Assembly: GCF_017355205.1 (NCBI RefSeq)
Contig: NZ_JADIJK010000014.1
Location: forward strand, 1-64,000
Origin: Bacillus sp. SD088
GTDB taxonomy: Bacteria; Bacillota; Bacilli; Bacillales; Bacillaceae_C
Reading direction: 5' to 3'
Length of the DNA stretch: 64,000 bases
Positions within the stretch are counted from its first letter, which is position 1; the number at the start of each line of letters is the position of its first letter. Below, piece by piece: positions 29,025-38,159 of the stretch. The position numbers were made by a program, and so were the translations under genes. A model generated the notes under the pieces. It did not search any database, was not told the DNA's origin, and saw only the letters and a program-made list of their open reading frames with translations.

Positions 29025-30854
29025 CTATTTTCCGTCTTCATCTCGCCTGAGTACCGCCATAAATGCTTCTTGCGGAACTTCTACCGAGCCTACTTGTTTC
29101 ATTCGTTTTTTACCTTCTTTTTGCTTTTCAAGTAACTTACGTTTTCGTGAGATATCCCCACCATAACATTTTGCTAATACATTTTTTCCCATCGACTTAA
29201 TCGTGGAACGGGCAATAATTTTTTGTCCAATCGCCGCTTGAACTGGTACTTCGAATTGTTGACGAGGAATTAAATCTTTTAATTTTTCTACAATTGATTT
29301 TCCACGCTCATAGGCAAAATCACGGTGAACAATAAAGCTTAATGCATCAACCTGCTCAGTATTTAATAGGATATCCATTTTTACTAAATTCGAAGGTTTA
29401 TACCCAATCATTTCATAATCAAAAGAGGCATACCCTTTTGTTTGAGATTTTAATTGATCAAAAAAGTCAAATACAATCTCTGCAAGTGGAATTTCGTAAA
29501 TAACATTTACTCGAATATCATCCAAGTATTGCATATCAACGAAGTTCCCTCTCTTCGCTTGAGAAAGCTCCATGACTGCTCCGACATAATCGTTTGGCAC
29601 CATCATCGATGCTTTCACATAAGGTTCTTCCACATGATCAATTTTTTGCGGGTCAGGCATATTCGATGGATTGTCCACCTTTAACTCCGTGCCATCTGTT
29701 AAATACACCTTATATACAACACTTGGTGCAGTCGTAATAAGGTCTATTTTAAATTCTCTTTCAATACGTTCTTGAATAATTTCCATGTGGAGCAGGCCTA
29801 AGAAGCCACAACGAAAACCGAACCCAAGTGCTTGTGAAGTTTCCGGCTCATAACCAAGTGCCGAATCATTTAGCTCCAATTTTTCCAAAGCTTCCCTGAG
29901 ATCATTAAATTTATTTGAATCAATCGGGTATAGCCCGCAAAATACCATTGAATTTAATTTTCGATAACCTGGTAAAGGCTCATCAGCAGGATTATTCACT
30001 TGTGTAATGGTATCCCCTACTCTAGTATCTGCCACATTTTTAATAGAAGCCGTCAAGAAACCAACATCCCCAACAGTGAGTTCTTCTACAAGCATAGGCT
30101 TTGGAGCATGGACTCCAACTTCTAACACCTCAAATTCTTTCCCTGTGGCCATCATCTTAATTTTATCTCCTGGTTTAACGGTCCCCTCAGCAATTCGAAT
30201 AGAGGCAATAACGCCACGGTACGCATCATAAATCGAATCAAAAATTAATGCTTTTAATGGCGCTTCAGGATCCCCAGTAGGAGCTGGTACTTTTTCGACA
30301 ACTTGCTCAAGAATCTCCTCGATTCCAATGCCCGCTTTCGCAGATGCGAGTACAGCTTCACTTGCATCAAGCCCGATAACATCTTCCACCTCTTGCCTTA
30401 CTCTTTCTGGATCGGCAGCAGGAAGGTCAATTTTATTAATAACAGGCAAGATTTCCAAATCATTATCTAGTGCCAAATAGACATTCGCCAATGTTTGTGC
30501 TTCGATGCCCTGGGCCGCGTCCACAACTAATATGGCCCCCTCACAAGCAGCCAAACTGCGTGACACCTCATAAGTGAAATCGACATGTCCCGGTGTATCG
30601 ATAAGATGAAAAATATAATCTTCCCCATCTTTAGCTTGATATTTTAATTGAACCGCATTTAATTTAATCGTAATGCCGCGCTCTCTTTCCAGATCCATGG
30701 AATCAAGAAGTTGCGCCTTCATCTCTCTAGTTGTTAAAGCTTTTGTTTTCTCCAATATTCTATCTGCCAATGTTGATTTTCCATGATCAATATGAGCGAT
30801 AATAGAAAAGTTTCTTATCCGTTCTCGTCTCTTTATCTTTTCTTCACGATTCAT
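29025..30854 (-). CDS. lepA: Elongation factor 4 (LepA)
   Basis: A 609-residue translational GTPase that binds ribosomes and influences translocation and initiation. Motifs are [15 protein letters not shown] (P-loop), [12 protein letters not shown] (G3) and [13 protein letters not shown] (G4). EF-G-like domains follow, and the LepA-specific C-terminal domain has the conserved segments [19 protein letters not shown]-like and [19 protein letters not shown] chose the ATG at 30854, preceded by AGGAGTGAACGGA; the frame is open nine codons further. Terminators lie on both sides, so it forms its own unit. Confidence 0.98.
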   Translation of the reverse strand: MNREEKIKRRERIRNFSIIAHIDHGKSTLADRILEKTKALTTREMKAQLLDSMDLERERGITIKLNAVQLKYQAKDGEDYIFHLIDTPGHVDFTYEVSRSLAACEGAILVVDAAQGIEAQTLANVYLALDNDLEILPVINKIDLPAADPERVRQEVEDVIGLDASEAVLASAKAGIGIEEILEQVVEKVPAPTGDPEAPLKALIFDSIYDAYRGVIASIRIAEGTVKPGDKIKMMATGKEFEVLEVGVHAPKPMLVEELTVGDVGFLTASIKNVADTRVGDTITQVNNPADEPLPGYRKLNSMVFCGLYPIDSNKFNDLREALEKLELNDSALGYEPETSQALGFGFRCGFLGLLHMEIIQERIEREFKIDLITTAPSVVYKVYLTDGTELKVDNPSNMPDPQKIDHVEEPYVKASMMVPNDYVGAVMELSQAKRGNFVDMQYLDDIRVNVIYEIPLAEIVFDFFDQLKSQTKGYASFDYEMIGYKPSNLVKMDILLNTEQVDALSFIVHRDFAYERGKSIVEKLKDLIPRQQFEVPVQAAIGQKIIARSTIKSMGKNVLAKCYGGDISRKRKLLEKQKEGKKRMKQVGSVEVPQEAFMAVLRRDEDGK

Positions 30855-30961
30855 TCCGTTCACTCCTGTTAATCGACACATGATTGCTAGGCTAAATTAT
30901 AACAGCAGTATCGGGAAAAGTGAAATGGAAAAACGCTTCTTATTCTCTTATAAGCCATAAA

Positions 30962-31020
30962 AAAGAACATCAGTGAACGGCAAAAAGCAATTTCCTTGCA
31001 AGCTTCACTCATGTTCGATT
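30962..31020 (-). terminator. Terminator after yqxA
   Basis: On the minus strand GAACATGAGTGAA pairs with TTCACTGATGTTC around a long loop and is followed by six T residues. It ends the gpr-yqxA unit. Confidence 0.85.
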
Positions 31021-31052
31021 TCGTTTAGTCCACTACAAATCCTTATGCTGCC

Positions 31053-31388
31053 CTAAAAAAGACTTGCAAAGAAGTTAATAACCGCTTGGGCAATACTAGA
31101 AATTAAATCCGCTAATAACTTACCGATTTCTGAAAAAAAGTTAAACGATTTTGCTTCTTCCAGTTTTTCTTTTTTCTCATCTAAATTAAAGGAGGAGATT
31201 TCGTTTCCTAATACAGCAGCATTGAGAGATCCCTCATCCGTTGTTTCTATATTTACGGGTGTTTGGAAGGAGGAATCTGTATACCCTCTCATTTCGTTCA
31301 TCCCTTGATTCGCTTTATTCATGCCGATTAAAACCCCTACAAGTAAAATGATAATCAGAAATATTGATTTGAATACAAACTTCCCCAT
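31053..31388 (-). CDS. yqxA: YqxA-like protein (DUF3679)
   Basis: A 111-residue protein with one N-terminal membrane helix (FKSIFLIIILLVGVLIGM), then NKANQGMNEMRGY, which fits the YqxA family. The C-terminal stretch (LLADLISSIAQAVINFFASLF) is amphipathic. Its function is not known. I chose the ATG at 31388, 7 bases after GAGGTGG. In B. subtilis yqxA sits between spoIIP and lepA; here it follows gpr directly, because spoIIP is missing. Assignment rests on length, position and remembered family sequence. Confidence 0.82.
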   Translation of the reverse strand: MGKFVFKSIFLIIILLVGVLIGMNKANQGMNEMRGYTDSSFQTPVNIETTDEGSLNAAVLGNEISSFNLDEKKEKLEEAKSFNFFSEIGKLLADLISSIAQAVINFFASLF

Positions 31389-31454
31389 TTCTTCCACCTC
31401 TCTATCATTCCCTCTACTAATCCGTATGCGGATAGAGAAAAGAGTAGAACAAAA

Positions 31455-32582
31455 TCATCTTGTTTTAAACCCAGTATCTGTTTGATCCACTGCCGCATGC
31501 AAGGCTGCGTTTAAACCAGTTGACAATACATTTGCCATATCTTCAATAAACACATCTACTTCTTTTGGTGTCACCATTAAATTATGTCCTAAGGGTGCCA
31601 ACACCTCGGAAATCAAACCTCTCTTCTCCTCTTCGTCCAAGATACCTAACATCCCTAAAAATGTTTGTCTTTCATTTTCCTCAGGTAGATCCTCTTCAGT
31701 CAATTTTTTCTTCTCTCCAAATGTCATGCCTGCCGGCGCCAAAGATTTTGAGGGCTGCCCTGACTCTCTTAATTCCTTACCAAAATGCTTTAAAATAAAA
31801 TCAATGGTGTCACTTGTAATCGTCACAGCATCTACAACAGTTGGGACTCCAATTGAAATCACCGGAACTCCTAGTGTTTCTTTACTTAGTTCTTTCCTTT
31901 TATTCCCTACCCCAGATCCTGGATGGATGCCTGTATCTGAAATCTGAATAGTCGCATTGACCCTTTCGATCGATCTGGAAGCTAGTGCATCGATCGCAAT
32001 AACAAAATCCGGGTTAGACTTTTCTATAACCCCAAAAATAATATCACTTGTTTCAATGCCAGTAAGTCCCATTACACCGGGAGCAATCGCACTTACAGCT
32101 CGGTAACCTTTCTCCACATTTTCCGGTTGTAATTGAAATAAATGTCTAGTTATGATTAAATTCTCACAAACACTTGGCCCTAGAGCATCTGGAGTAACAT
32201 TCCAGTTTCCCAAACCAACAACTAAACAAGTAGCATCTTTCGGAATTTTTAACATTTGTAAAAAAGAGTGGAACTCACGAGCAAATACTTTTTCAACTTC
32301 TTGTTGTGTTTGACTATCTTGTGAGCGAATTCCTTGTACTTCAAGCGTAAGATAGTGACCTTGCTTTTTCCCAATTCGTTTTTCCCCTTCAGCTGTGACC
32401 GTCGCCATAGATATCTTCATGTCCTGTTCCATTTTTTCCTGGATGATGACACCTTCAATTTCTTTTTTTTCTACCTTATCCTTTTTCTTTCCAGTTAATT
32501 GTTCTAAAGCTATTTCAAAAGCTTCTGTTGCAAGGTCAGTCCGAACAGAATATGGATTTAAATCTAAGTTTTTTTCTGTCAT
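31455..32582 (-). CDS. gpr: Germination protease GPR
   Basis: A 375-residue endopeptidase that degrades small acid-soluble spore proteins at germination. It is made as an inactive zymogen in the forespore. Typical sequences include [49 protein letters not shown] and [13 protein letters not shown] chose the ATG at 32582, which follows GGAGGAG. Family knowledge: transcription depends on sigma-G. Here a family B repeat begins only 26 bp upstream of the start, so no normal 5' flank remains in which to place a sigma-G promoter with confidence. Confidence 0.97.
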   Translation of the reverse strand: MTEKNLDLNPYSVRTDLATEAFEIALEQLTGKKKDKVEKKEIEGVIIQEKMEQDMKISMATVTAEGEKRIGKKQGHYLTLEVQGIRSQDSQTQQEVEKVFAREFHSFLQMLKIPKDATCLVVGLGNWNVTPDALGPSVCENLIITRHLFQLQPENVEKGYRAVSAIAPGVMGLTGIETSDIIFGVIEKSNPDFVIAIDALASRSIERVNATIQISDTGIHPGSGVGNKRKELSKETLGVPVISIGVPTVVDAVTITSDTIDFILKHFGKELRESGQPSKSLAPAGMTFGEKKKLTEEDLPEENERQTFLGMLGILDEEEKRGLISEVLAPLGHNLMVTPKEVDVFIEDMANVLSTGLNAALHAAVDQTDTGFKTR

Positions 32583-32607
32583 TTCTAGCTCCTCCATTCT
32601 AATGAGT

Positions 32608-32808
32608 GTTCAAAAAGGAAGATAAAAGGACCGCGTCGCCTAAAGGTGCTGACGTCCTATCAGCAACGCCGACACTAGTACATCCTGTATGTCGAAAGTT
32701 CCAGGCGGACCACAGGATGTGGTGACTTCTACGTTCGATACAAGACGTGTCTGTACTTAGTCGAAGATTTTTTATCCCGCAATGTCATTTTTACCGGACT
32801 TTTTGAAC
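32608..32808. repeat. Dispersed repeat, family B copy 1
   Basis: The ends GTTCAAAAAGG and CTTTTTGAAC form inverted termini of a 201-bp element. Interior landmarks are ACCACAGGATGTGGTGACTT, TACTTAGTCGAAGATTTTTT and CAATGTCATTTTTACCGGAC. It fills the gpr-rpsT divergent region. Confidence 0.85.
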
Positions 32809-32975
32809 AACCTCTTCTATTCTTTTCTTTTTCACATCATTTCCTTCCTTGGCAAATTTCATTCAGAAGTATTGCAATCCTGCTATCTGTTTGATAAAAT
32901 ATCCTTTGTTCTTATTGTTTATAATGGTATTGGTCGAGTGACATAGAATCTCGAGCTATACAGGAGGTGAAGGGA

Positions 32976-33236
32976 ATGCCAAATATTAAATCAGCGATTA
33001 AACGTGTAAAAATCAATGATGCTAAAAGCGCACAAAATGCGGCAGCAAAATCTGCTATGCGTACTGCTGTAAGAAAGTTTGAAGTAGCTGCTACAGCAAA
33101 CCAAGAAGATACAAAAGAATTATTCAAGGCTGCAGTAAAACAATTGGATAAGGCAGCAACAAAAGGCTTAATTCACAAAAATACTGCTAACCGCCAAAAA
33201 GCTCGTCTAACTAAAAAACTAAGCAATTTGGCATAA
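32976..33236 (+). CDS. rpsT: 30S ribosomal protein S20
   Basis: An 86-residue basic protein that binds 16S rRNA early in 30S assembly. It starts MPNIKSAIKRVKINDAKSAQ and contains KSAMRTAVRKF and GLIHKNTANRQKARLTKKLS, as in Bacillus S20. The ATG at 32976 has a strong AGGAGGTGA site; the frame opens three codons earlier at a GTG inside that site. A TATAAT lies at 32920-32925, but no good -35 box sits at the right spacing. It stands alone on the plus strand, between divergent gpr and convergent holA. Confidence 0.97.
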   Translation: MPNIKSAIKRVKINDAKSAQNAAAKSAMRTAVRKFEVAATANQEDTKELFKAAVKQLDKAATKGLIHKNTANRQKARLTKKLSNLA

Positions 33237-33241
33237 TTAAA

Positions 33242-33268
33242 AAAACGCCCCGTTTTGGGACGTTTTTT
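33242..33268 (+). terminator. Terminator between rpsT and holA
   Basis: The stem AACGCCCC / GGGACGTT has a run of seven T residues on the plus strand. The holA stop lies at its end, so it serves rpsT and possibly holA from the other side. Confidence 0.85.
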
Positions 33269-34290
33269 TAATTTTCATTTAGATTTCCTAATTGTAGTAA
33301 AAACAACTCTAAAGCGACTTCTCTCCCTGCTCCACCTGTCTTAAGTTTTAGGTCTGTTTGCGATAAAAGATTGATAATTTTTCCTAATTCCACTTCTGAA
33401 AAGGAACGTGCTTGTCCAGCGGCAAGTTTTACCCGAAAAGGATGAACCTTTAATGTACTGGCAATTTGCGGTTGTCCATATCCACGCTTCGTCAATTCCT
33501 TTACTTGATAAAGCAAGCGAAATTGACCGGCGATTAAGGCCAATATTTTGATGGGTTCCTCATTTTGCTTCTGTAAATCGTAATATATTCTAAAGGCTTG
33601 ATCCATTTTCCGTTGTACAACTTTATCAATTAAATCAAAGATATTTTGTTCTAATGACCGAGAAGCCAATTTTTCAATGATGTCTGTATGAACTTCCTTC
33701 TCGCTTCCAACATACAAAAATATTTTTTCGAGTTCTGAATGAAGACGTGTTAAGTCCGATCCAACCAAATTTACTAGTAAATCAATTGCAGCTTGATCCA
33801 TTTTGATTTGCTGGGCTGCTGCTTGCTGTTGCACCCAAACAACCAGTTCTTTCTCGTTTAGCTTTTTTCCTTCCACCACTTCCGCATGTTTCTTTAGTAA
33901 TTTCGTTATTTTTTTTCTTTCATCTAATTTTTCATAATCACCAGCAAATACTAAAATCGAATATGGCGCAGGTTCCAGTATATAGGTCTCTAATTTTTTC
34001 AAATTATGTTCCACTTTTTCCTTCGGCTTTTCTGAAGTAAGAAAGATCGGATTATGTAAGATCACCAATTTTTTTTCTCCAAAAAACGGAAAGGTTTCTG
34101 CATCCTCTAACGCCTGCTCTATCGAAGATTCCTCCATATCATAAACAGATAAATTAAAATCCATTTCTTCATCTGTTAACACATTTGTCACTATTTTTTG
34201 TTTTGTTTCATTGATTACATAACTTTCCGTTCCGTATAATAAATACAAGGGAGCAAATTGTTTTTTTTCTAATTGATTCCAAATTTTCAT
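33268..34290 (-). CDS. holA: DNA polymerase III delta subunit
   Basis: A 340-residue clamp-loader subunit (YqeN) that opens the beta sliding clamp. The N-terminal AAA+-like fold includes PLYLLYGTESYVI, followed by DFNLSVYDMEE and ETFPFFGEKKLVI. Later parts include RSLEQNIFDLIDKVVQRK and QIASTLKVHPFRVKLA. I chose the ATG at 34290, preceded by GAAGGG; the frame is open seven codons further. A family B repeat starts about 40 bp upstream of the start. The gene ends against the rpsT terminator. Confidence 0.96.
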   Translation of the reverse strand: MKIWNQLEKKQFAPLYLLYGTESYVINETKQKIVTNVLTDEEMDFNLSVYDMEESSIEQALEDAETFPFFGEKKLVILHNPIFLTSEKPKEKVEHNLKKLETYILEPAPYSILVFAGDYEKLDERKKITKLLKKHAEVVEGKKLNEKELVVWVQQQAAAQQIKMDQAAIDLLVNLVGSDLTRLHSELEKIFLYVGSEKEVHTDIIEKLASRSLEQNIFDLIDKVVQRKMDQAFRIYYDLQKQNEEPIKILALIAGQFRLLYQVKELTKRGYGQPQIASTLKVHPFRVKLAAGQARSFSEVELGKIINLLSQTDLKLKTGGAGREVALELFLLQLGNLNEN

Positions 34291-34330
34291 ATTAGCCCTT
34301 CTCTCATTCATCTTCTTATGATATATACAT

Positions 34331-34488
34331 GTTCAAAAAGGTTGAGGCGGCGCAGCCTTCGAGCAGCGGAGAAGCAAGCCAACGAGCTACCACAGGATGT
34401 GGTGACTTCGACGTTCGACACAGGACGTGTCAGTACTTAGTCGAAGATCTTTTATCTCGCAATGTCATTTTTACCGGACTTTTTGAAC
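34331..34488. repeat. Dispersed repeat, family B copy 2
   Basis: A 158-bp element with ends GTTCAAAAAGG and ACTTTTTGAAC. It shares a long stretch with copy 1 (CCACAGGATGTGGTGACTTC through the end) but has a different left half (TGAGGCGGCGCAGCCTTCGA). Confidence 0.85.
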
Positions 34489-34533
34489 GTCCTCTATATC
34501 GTAAGAAAGCTGGGCTCATTTGACAAGTACAAA

Positions 34534-34563
34534 GAGACAAATCAACTCATGTTGATTTGCCTC
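34534..34563. other. Strong palindrome in the holA-yqzM gap
   Basis: GAG-CAAATCAAC-TCAT-GTTGATTTG-CTC forms a near-perfect hairpin with no T run on either side. It is not part of the repeat next to it. The remaining 34564-34790 has no convincing gene; the open frames there are not recognisable. It may be an operator or the relic of a transcription signal. Confidence 0.5.
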
Positions 34564-34812
34564 AGATCTATGATGAACGCCACAGAGAAAAGACCTAGGA
34601 TTCTTTTTCTGAAGCGGAACATAGCACAGTGCTTATTACTGTTGGTTGTGATTCTGCAGAATATAAGAAGTGCTTCTTCATCTTCTTGTATCTATATTGT
34701 GACCTCATTGCTAAAAAGTATGGGTGTCAACTCTTGTCAACAGTGGTAATGGAAAAAGTGGATTTTTTTTAAGTCTTCGTCTATACTATAAGTGGAAATA
34801 GGAGGGGTAGTT

Positions 34813-34947
34813 GTGAACGAATTTGAAAAAAATGTACAATCGAAACGAAATGACGCGATAGACTCAGGTGTTGGTTTTGTCGTTTCTTTTGTTTTCTTCG
34901 CTGCTATTTTTGTATTAGGAACGGTCATTGAACTCGTAGGAAAATAA
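34813..34947 (+). CDS. yqzM: Small membrane protein YqzM
   Basis: A 44-residue protein starting at GTG with GGAGGGG 5-6 bases upstream. The N-terminus MNEFEKNVQSKRNDAIDSG is nearly identical to B. subtilis YqzM, followed by one membrane helix (GFVVSFVFFAAIFVLGTVI). Its function is unknown. It lies between holA and comEC, as in B. subtilis, on the opposite strand to both. A good terminator follows at 35119. Confidence 0.9.
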   Translation: MNEFEKNVQSKRNDAIDSGVGFVVSFVFFAAIFVLGTVIELVGK

Positions 34948-34963
34948 CTTATTTAAAGTGTGT

Positions 34964-35107
34964 GTTCAAAAAGTCCGATAAAAAGGACCAAGAAGTTCAA
35001 GGCGGCGCAGCTTTGAGGAACGGAGCGTATGCTTTTACATACGTGAGTACCGGAAAAGCAAGCCAACGTAGAAATTCGATGTGTCATTTTTGTTGGGCTT
35101 TTTGAAC
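34964..35107. repeat. Dispersed repeat, family B copy 3
   Basis: A 144-bp element with ends GTTCAAAAAGTCCG and GGGCTTTTTGAAC. It holds GGCGGCGCAGCTTTGAGGAA, related to copy 2, and a stretch with CGTATGCTTTTACATACG that can pair with itself. It lies between yqzM and its terminator. Confidence 0.8.
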
Positions 35108-35118
35108 AACCTCTTAAA

Positions 35119-35147
35119 GAAAGTTTGCTTTCATGCAAACTTTTTTT
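35119..35147 (+). terminator. Terminator after yqzM
   Basis: The stem AAGTTTGC / GCAAACTT with loop TTTCAT is followed by T residues on the plus strand. Confidence 0.85.
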
Positions 35148-35202
35148 ATTTAGAGGTAAGAAGCTGATTACGGATTATTTTCTTCTCGCGCTTTACAATA
35201 TC

Positions 35203-37500
35203 TTATTGCGATATGGTTTGAAACGTTCCTCCTTCAGAAGAAAATTTATAATGTAAGGCTCCATGCTCATCGATCCGAAAAATCTTCACCTTGAATCTTT
35301 GAAGGTTTTCTAACACATCAGGATGTGGGTGTCCATAACGATTATTTTTCCCCGCAGATATGACTGCGTATTCAGGCTTGATCCTTTCTAACAATTCAAT
35401 ACTTGTCGATGTCTTACTTCCATGATGTCCGACTTTTAAAACATCCGTTGATAATTTTCCATAAGTCTGTAATAACTCCCTTTCTCCCTCTTTTTCTAAG
35501 TCACCCGTAAACAGCCACTTCATTCCCCCAAAGTCTGCCAGCAAGACAAGTGAAGAATCATTATCCAGATACTCTTCCTTTATAGGATAAATAAATGAGA
35601 ATGAGCCTGATTTATTTTGCCACTTTGACCCAGCTTTTGTAACCGCAATCTTCACATCTTTTTCTTCTGCCTTTGTAAGAAAAGCTTCCATCATTGGTTT
35701 CTCCCAAGAGTTCGGAGGAACATGGACTTCTTTTATCTTTATTTGTTTCAAAAGCTCCTCCCCAGCCCCCATATGATCAATATCTGCATGTGTTAGTATT
35801 AATTTGTCTATTTTCTGCACCCCTTTACTTTTTATAAAAGGAATTAGAATACTTTTTCCTACATCAAACGGAGTTGCCCGCTCTTTCCACTCTTCCTGCG
35901 GAAAGTCAATCTGCCCTCCAGTATCAATTAGATAATTACCACGATTATAGGGTAATTGAATAAAAATACTATCCCCTTGTCCGACATCAATAAAAACTAC
36001 TTCTCCCTTTGGCGAATAATGTAATCCCACAAAATAGATGATGAAAATAAATAGGAGTGGAAAAACCGCAACTAGCCGAAGCTTTTTCTTTTCCCGTAAA
36101 AGAAAGTAGATCCCAATTCCTATTATGATACAGAATAGAGCTGTGCCACTTGGCTTTCCCGTAATAACAGAAGAAAAATGCCATGAGCTTACATACATTA
36201 CAATATGTTCCGAGAAAATCAGGACCTTTGCTAAAAGATCGGTAAAATACAGAAAGATCTCATCATTCACAAATTGTACTACCCAAGCAAAAATCGACGA
36301 AGGGAGAACAACCAACGAATAAAACGGAACAAAAAATATATTCGCAACAAGGCTTACGAGAGAGAATTCATAGAAATGCCACATTAAAATAGGGAGAGAG
36401 ACAAGCATTGAGGTAAGAGATGTTTCAAACAAAGTCTTAAGGAAAGAAGTTTCTTTCGGCAAACTATTCGCCATTATGACTAAGCCCATTGATACGACAA
36501 AGGATAATTGGAATCCTGCTTGATAGACGATATAAGGATTAAATAGAATAAAGAGGATAAAGCTGATGGCAATCGTATCCATTGGTGTTAGCGGCCATTG
36601 CCATTTTTTGGAGGTCAAGAGGAGTAGCATCATCAGAATCGCCCTGACAACCGGGGGATTTGCTCCTGTGATCATGGCGTACATTGGCAGAGTAGCTACA
36701 AAAATCCAGTAGGTGACTTCTTTAGTTAATCCGATCCTTCTAAAAAAGTAATAAAGAAAACCCATTATGAACCCAACATGAAGGCCAGAAATAGCCAATA
36801 AATGGATCACCCCCAATCGCTGATAAGCATTCAATAGATCTTCATCAAAAAAGCTTCGTTCTCCGAAAACTAGTGCATTCACATAAGGGAGTATAGTGGT
36901 GGGAAAGTTTTCTTCAACAAGGCGAATCCCCTGTTCGCGGATGTTGATGAAGTAACTAGAGAGGGATTTTTTACTAGAGGTACAATTTTGAAGCATATTA
37001 TTCGAAGGTTGGAAAATCCAGTGGATGTCATGCCTTTTTAAATACTTAGCATAGTTAAAAGCATGTTCATTCGTGTTATTCATTGGTTCAAGCAGTTCAC
37101 CTGAGATTTTACATACAGTACCAGCTTGAATCGACGTTTTTAAGAATTCCTTTTCATGCTCAGTTTGTATACGATACTGTAACTGAAGTTTTTCATGTTC
37201 GGTAACAACGACTGCTCGTAAACGATCTCCGTCAATAAGAGGGTATTGTTGAAATGTAATGATCGCAGTCATATCTCCCAGATTATAAATGGACAGATTA
37301 TTTTTTTCTTTTAGGAAACTAATACTCGAAAAAATCAAAAGGCATATACAACAAGCGAGTAAAAGTCTTATATTTTTTTCAAGAACCACTCTAATTATGA
37401 ACATGAGTATCAATAAAACAGAAAATACATGTAGTTCAAGTGTGAGTATGAGACCCGAAAGTGAAGCTAATGCTAAAAATATCCATCTGCCTGTAAACAT
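35203..37500 (-). CDS. comEC: Competence DNA channel protein ComEC
   Basis: A 765-residue polytopic membrane protein that forms the channel for uptake of single-stranded DNA during transformation. Order: N-terminal membrane helices, an extracellular OB-like domain (about residues 60-210), the Competence core with HLLAISGLHVGF, many helices (about 215-500), then a C-terminal metallo-beta-lactamase-like domain with HADIDHMGAGE (about residue 560). The length matches B. subtilis ComEC (776). It is last of comEA-comEB-comEC. No frameshift is seen, so competence uptake may be functional. Confidence 0.96.
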   Translation of the reverse strand: MFTGRWIFLALASLSGLILTLELHVFSVLLILMFIIRVVLEKNIRLLLACCICLLIFSSISFLKEKNNLSIYNLGDMTAIITFQQYPLIDGDRLRAVVVTEHEKLQLQYRIQTEHEKEFLKTSIQAGTVCKISGELLEPMNNTNEHAFNYAKYLKRHDIHWIFQPSNNMLQNCTSSKKSLSSYFINIREQGIRLVEENFPTTILPYVNALVFGERSFFDEDLLNAYQRLGVIHLLAISGLHVGFIMGFLYYFFRRIGLTKEVTYWIFVATLPMYAMITGANPPVVRAILMMLLLLTSKKWQWPLTPMDTIAISFILFILFNPYIVYQAGFQLSFVVSMGLVIMANSLPKETSFLKTLFETSLTSMLVSLPILMWHFYEFSLVSLVANIFFVPFYSLVVLPSSIFAWVVQFVNDEIFLYFTDLLAKVLIFSEHIVMYVSSWHFSSVITGKPSGTALFCIIIGIGIYFLLREKKKLRLVAVFPLLFIFIIYFVGLHYSPKGEVVFIDVGQGDSIFIQLPYNRGNYLIDTGGQIDFPQEEWKERATPFDVGKSILIPFIKSKGVQKIDKLILTHADIDHMGAGEELLKQIKIKEVHVPPNSWEKPMMEAFLTKAEEKDVKIAVTKAGSKWQNKSGSFSFIYPIKEEYLDNDSSLVLLADFGGMKWLFTGDLEKEGERELLQTYGKLSTDVLKVGHHGSKTSTSIELLERIKPEYAVISAGKNNRYGHPHPDVLENLQRFKVKIFRIDEHGALHYKFSSEGGTFQTISQ

Positions 37501-37528
37501 AACATCTCCTTATTCAATTTTATTGCAT

Positions 37529-37592
37529 AATGCAGGAGCTGTTCAATCAAGCGAGACTACATGGCGCAGACCCAACTCTTTTGAACAGTTCC
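37529..37592. repeat. Short inverted-repeat element between comEB and comEC
   Basis: The ends GGAGCTGTTCAATCAAG and CTCTTTTGAACAGTTCC are complementary over about 15 positions. The core GTTCAA/TTGAAC resembles family B ends, but the rest differs. Confidence 0.5.
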
Positions 37593-37619
37593 ATATCATA
37601 ATGATTTAAAAAAAGCCTA

Positions 37620-38081
37620 TTAGATACTCTCTGCAAATGCTAGAAAGACATCTTTATCTAGTGGAACTTTCTCTGTTTTCACATTTGCTTGTTCAAAGAG
37701 TTCTAGAGCGTAGGGATGATTTTTATAATCTTCCGCATAATAAACAGCCTTTATACCAGCCTGAATAAGGGCTTTACAACATTGTAAGCACGGAAAATGT
37801 GTAACATAAATTTCCGCTCCCTCTGTCGCTACCCCAAATTTTGCACATTGAAGGATGGCATTCATCTCAGCATGAATGGTTCTGACACAATGATTATCAA
37901 CAATATAACACCCCTCATCGGCACAATGAGTGCCACCTGCAATCGAGCCATTATAACCGCCTGCAATCATCCGTTTATCTCTTACAATTGTGGCGCCAAC
38001 AGTAAGCCTTGTACAAGTACTGCGAGATGATAGTAAGTGACTTTGTGCCATAAAATATTGATTCCAAGATATTCTTTGCAT
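37620..38081 (-). CDS. comEB: dCMP deaminase family protein ComEB
   Basis: A 153-residue zinc-dependent deoxycytidylate-deaminase-like protein. The zinc site is visible as HAEMNA with the catalytic glutamate, followed by PCLQCCKALIQAG; the N-terminus RISWNQYFMAQSHLL is typical. B. subtilis ComEB has about 189 residues, so this one is some 35 residues shorter at the C-terminus, ending LDKDVFLAFAESI. The catalytic core is complete. Family knowledge: comEB is not required for DNA uptake, and a role in protein localisation at the pole has been reported. It lies between comEA and comEC. Confidence 0.94.
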   Translation of the reverse strand: MQRISWNQYFMAQSHLLSSRSTCTRLTVGATIVRDKRMIAGGYNGSIAGGTHCADEGCYIVDNHCVRTIHAEMNAILQCAKFGVATEGAEIYVTHFPCLQCCKALIQAGIKAVYYAEDYKNHPYALELFEQANVKTEKVPLDKDVFLAFAESI

Positions 38082-38159
38082 TCCTTTTACCCCTCTACTT
38101 TTTTCTCCTTATAACAGATTACCAAAAAACCATGTTTGAGTCAGTATATTTCTTCTGAG

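Noticed and set aside
32891-32925. Full sigma-A promoter for rpsT
   Set aside because: TATAAT is clear, but TTGATA lies 23 bp upstream, too far, and no better -35 is present at 16-18 bp.
34462-34749. Plus-strand open frame of 95 codons
   Set aside because: It starts inside a family B repeat, has no ribosome binding site and shows no recognisable domain.
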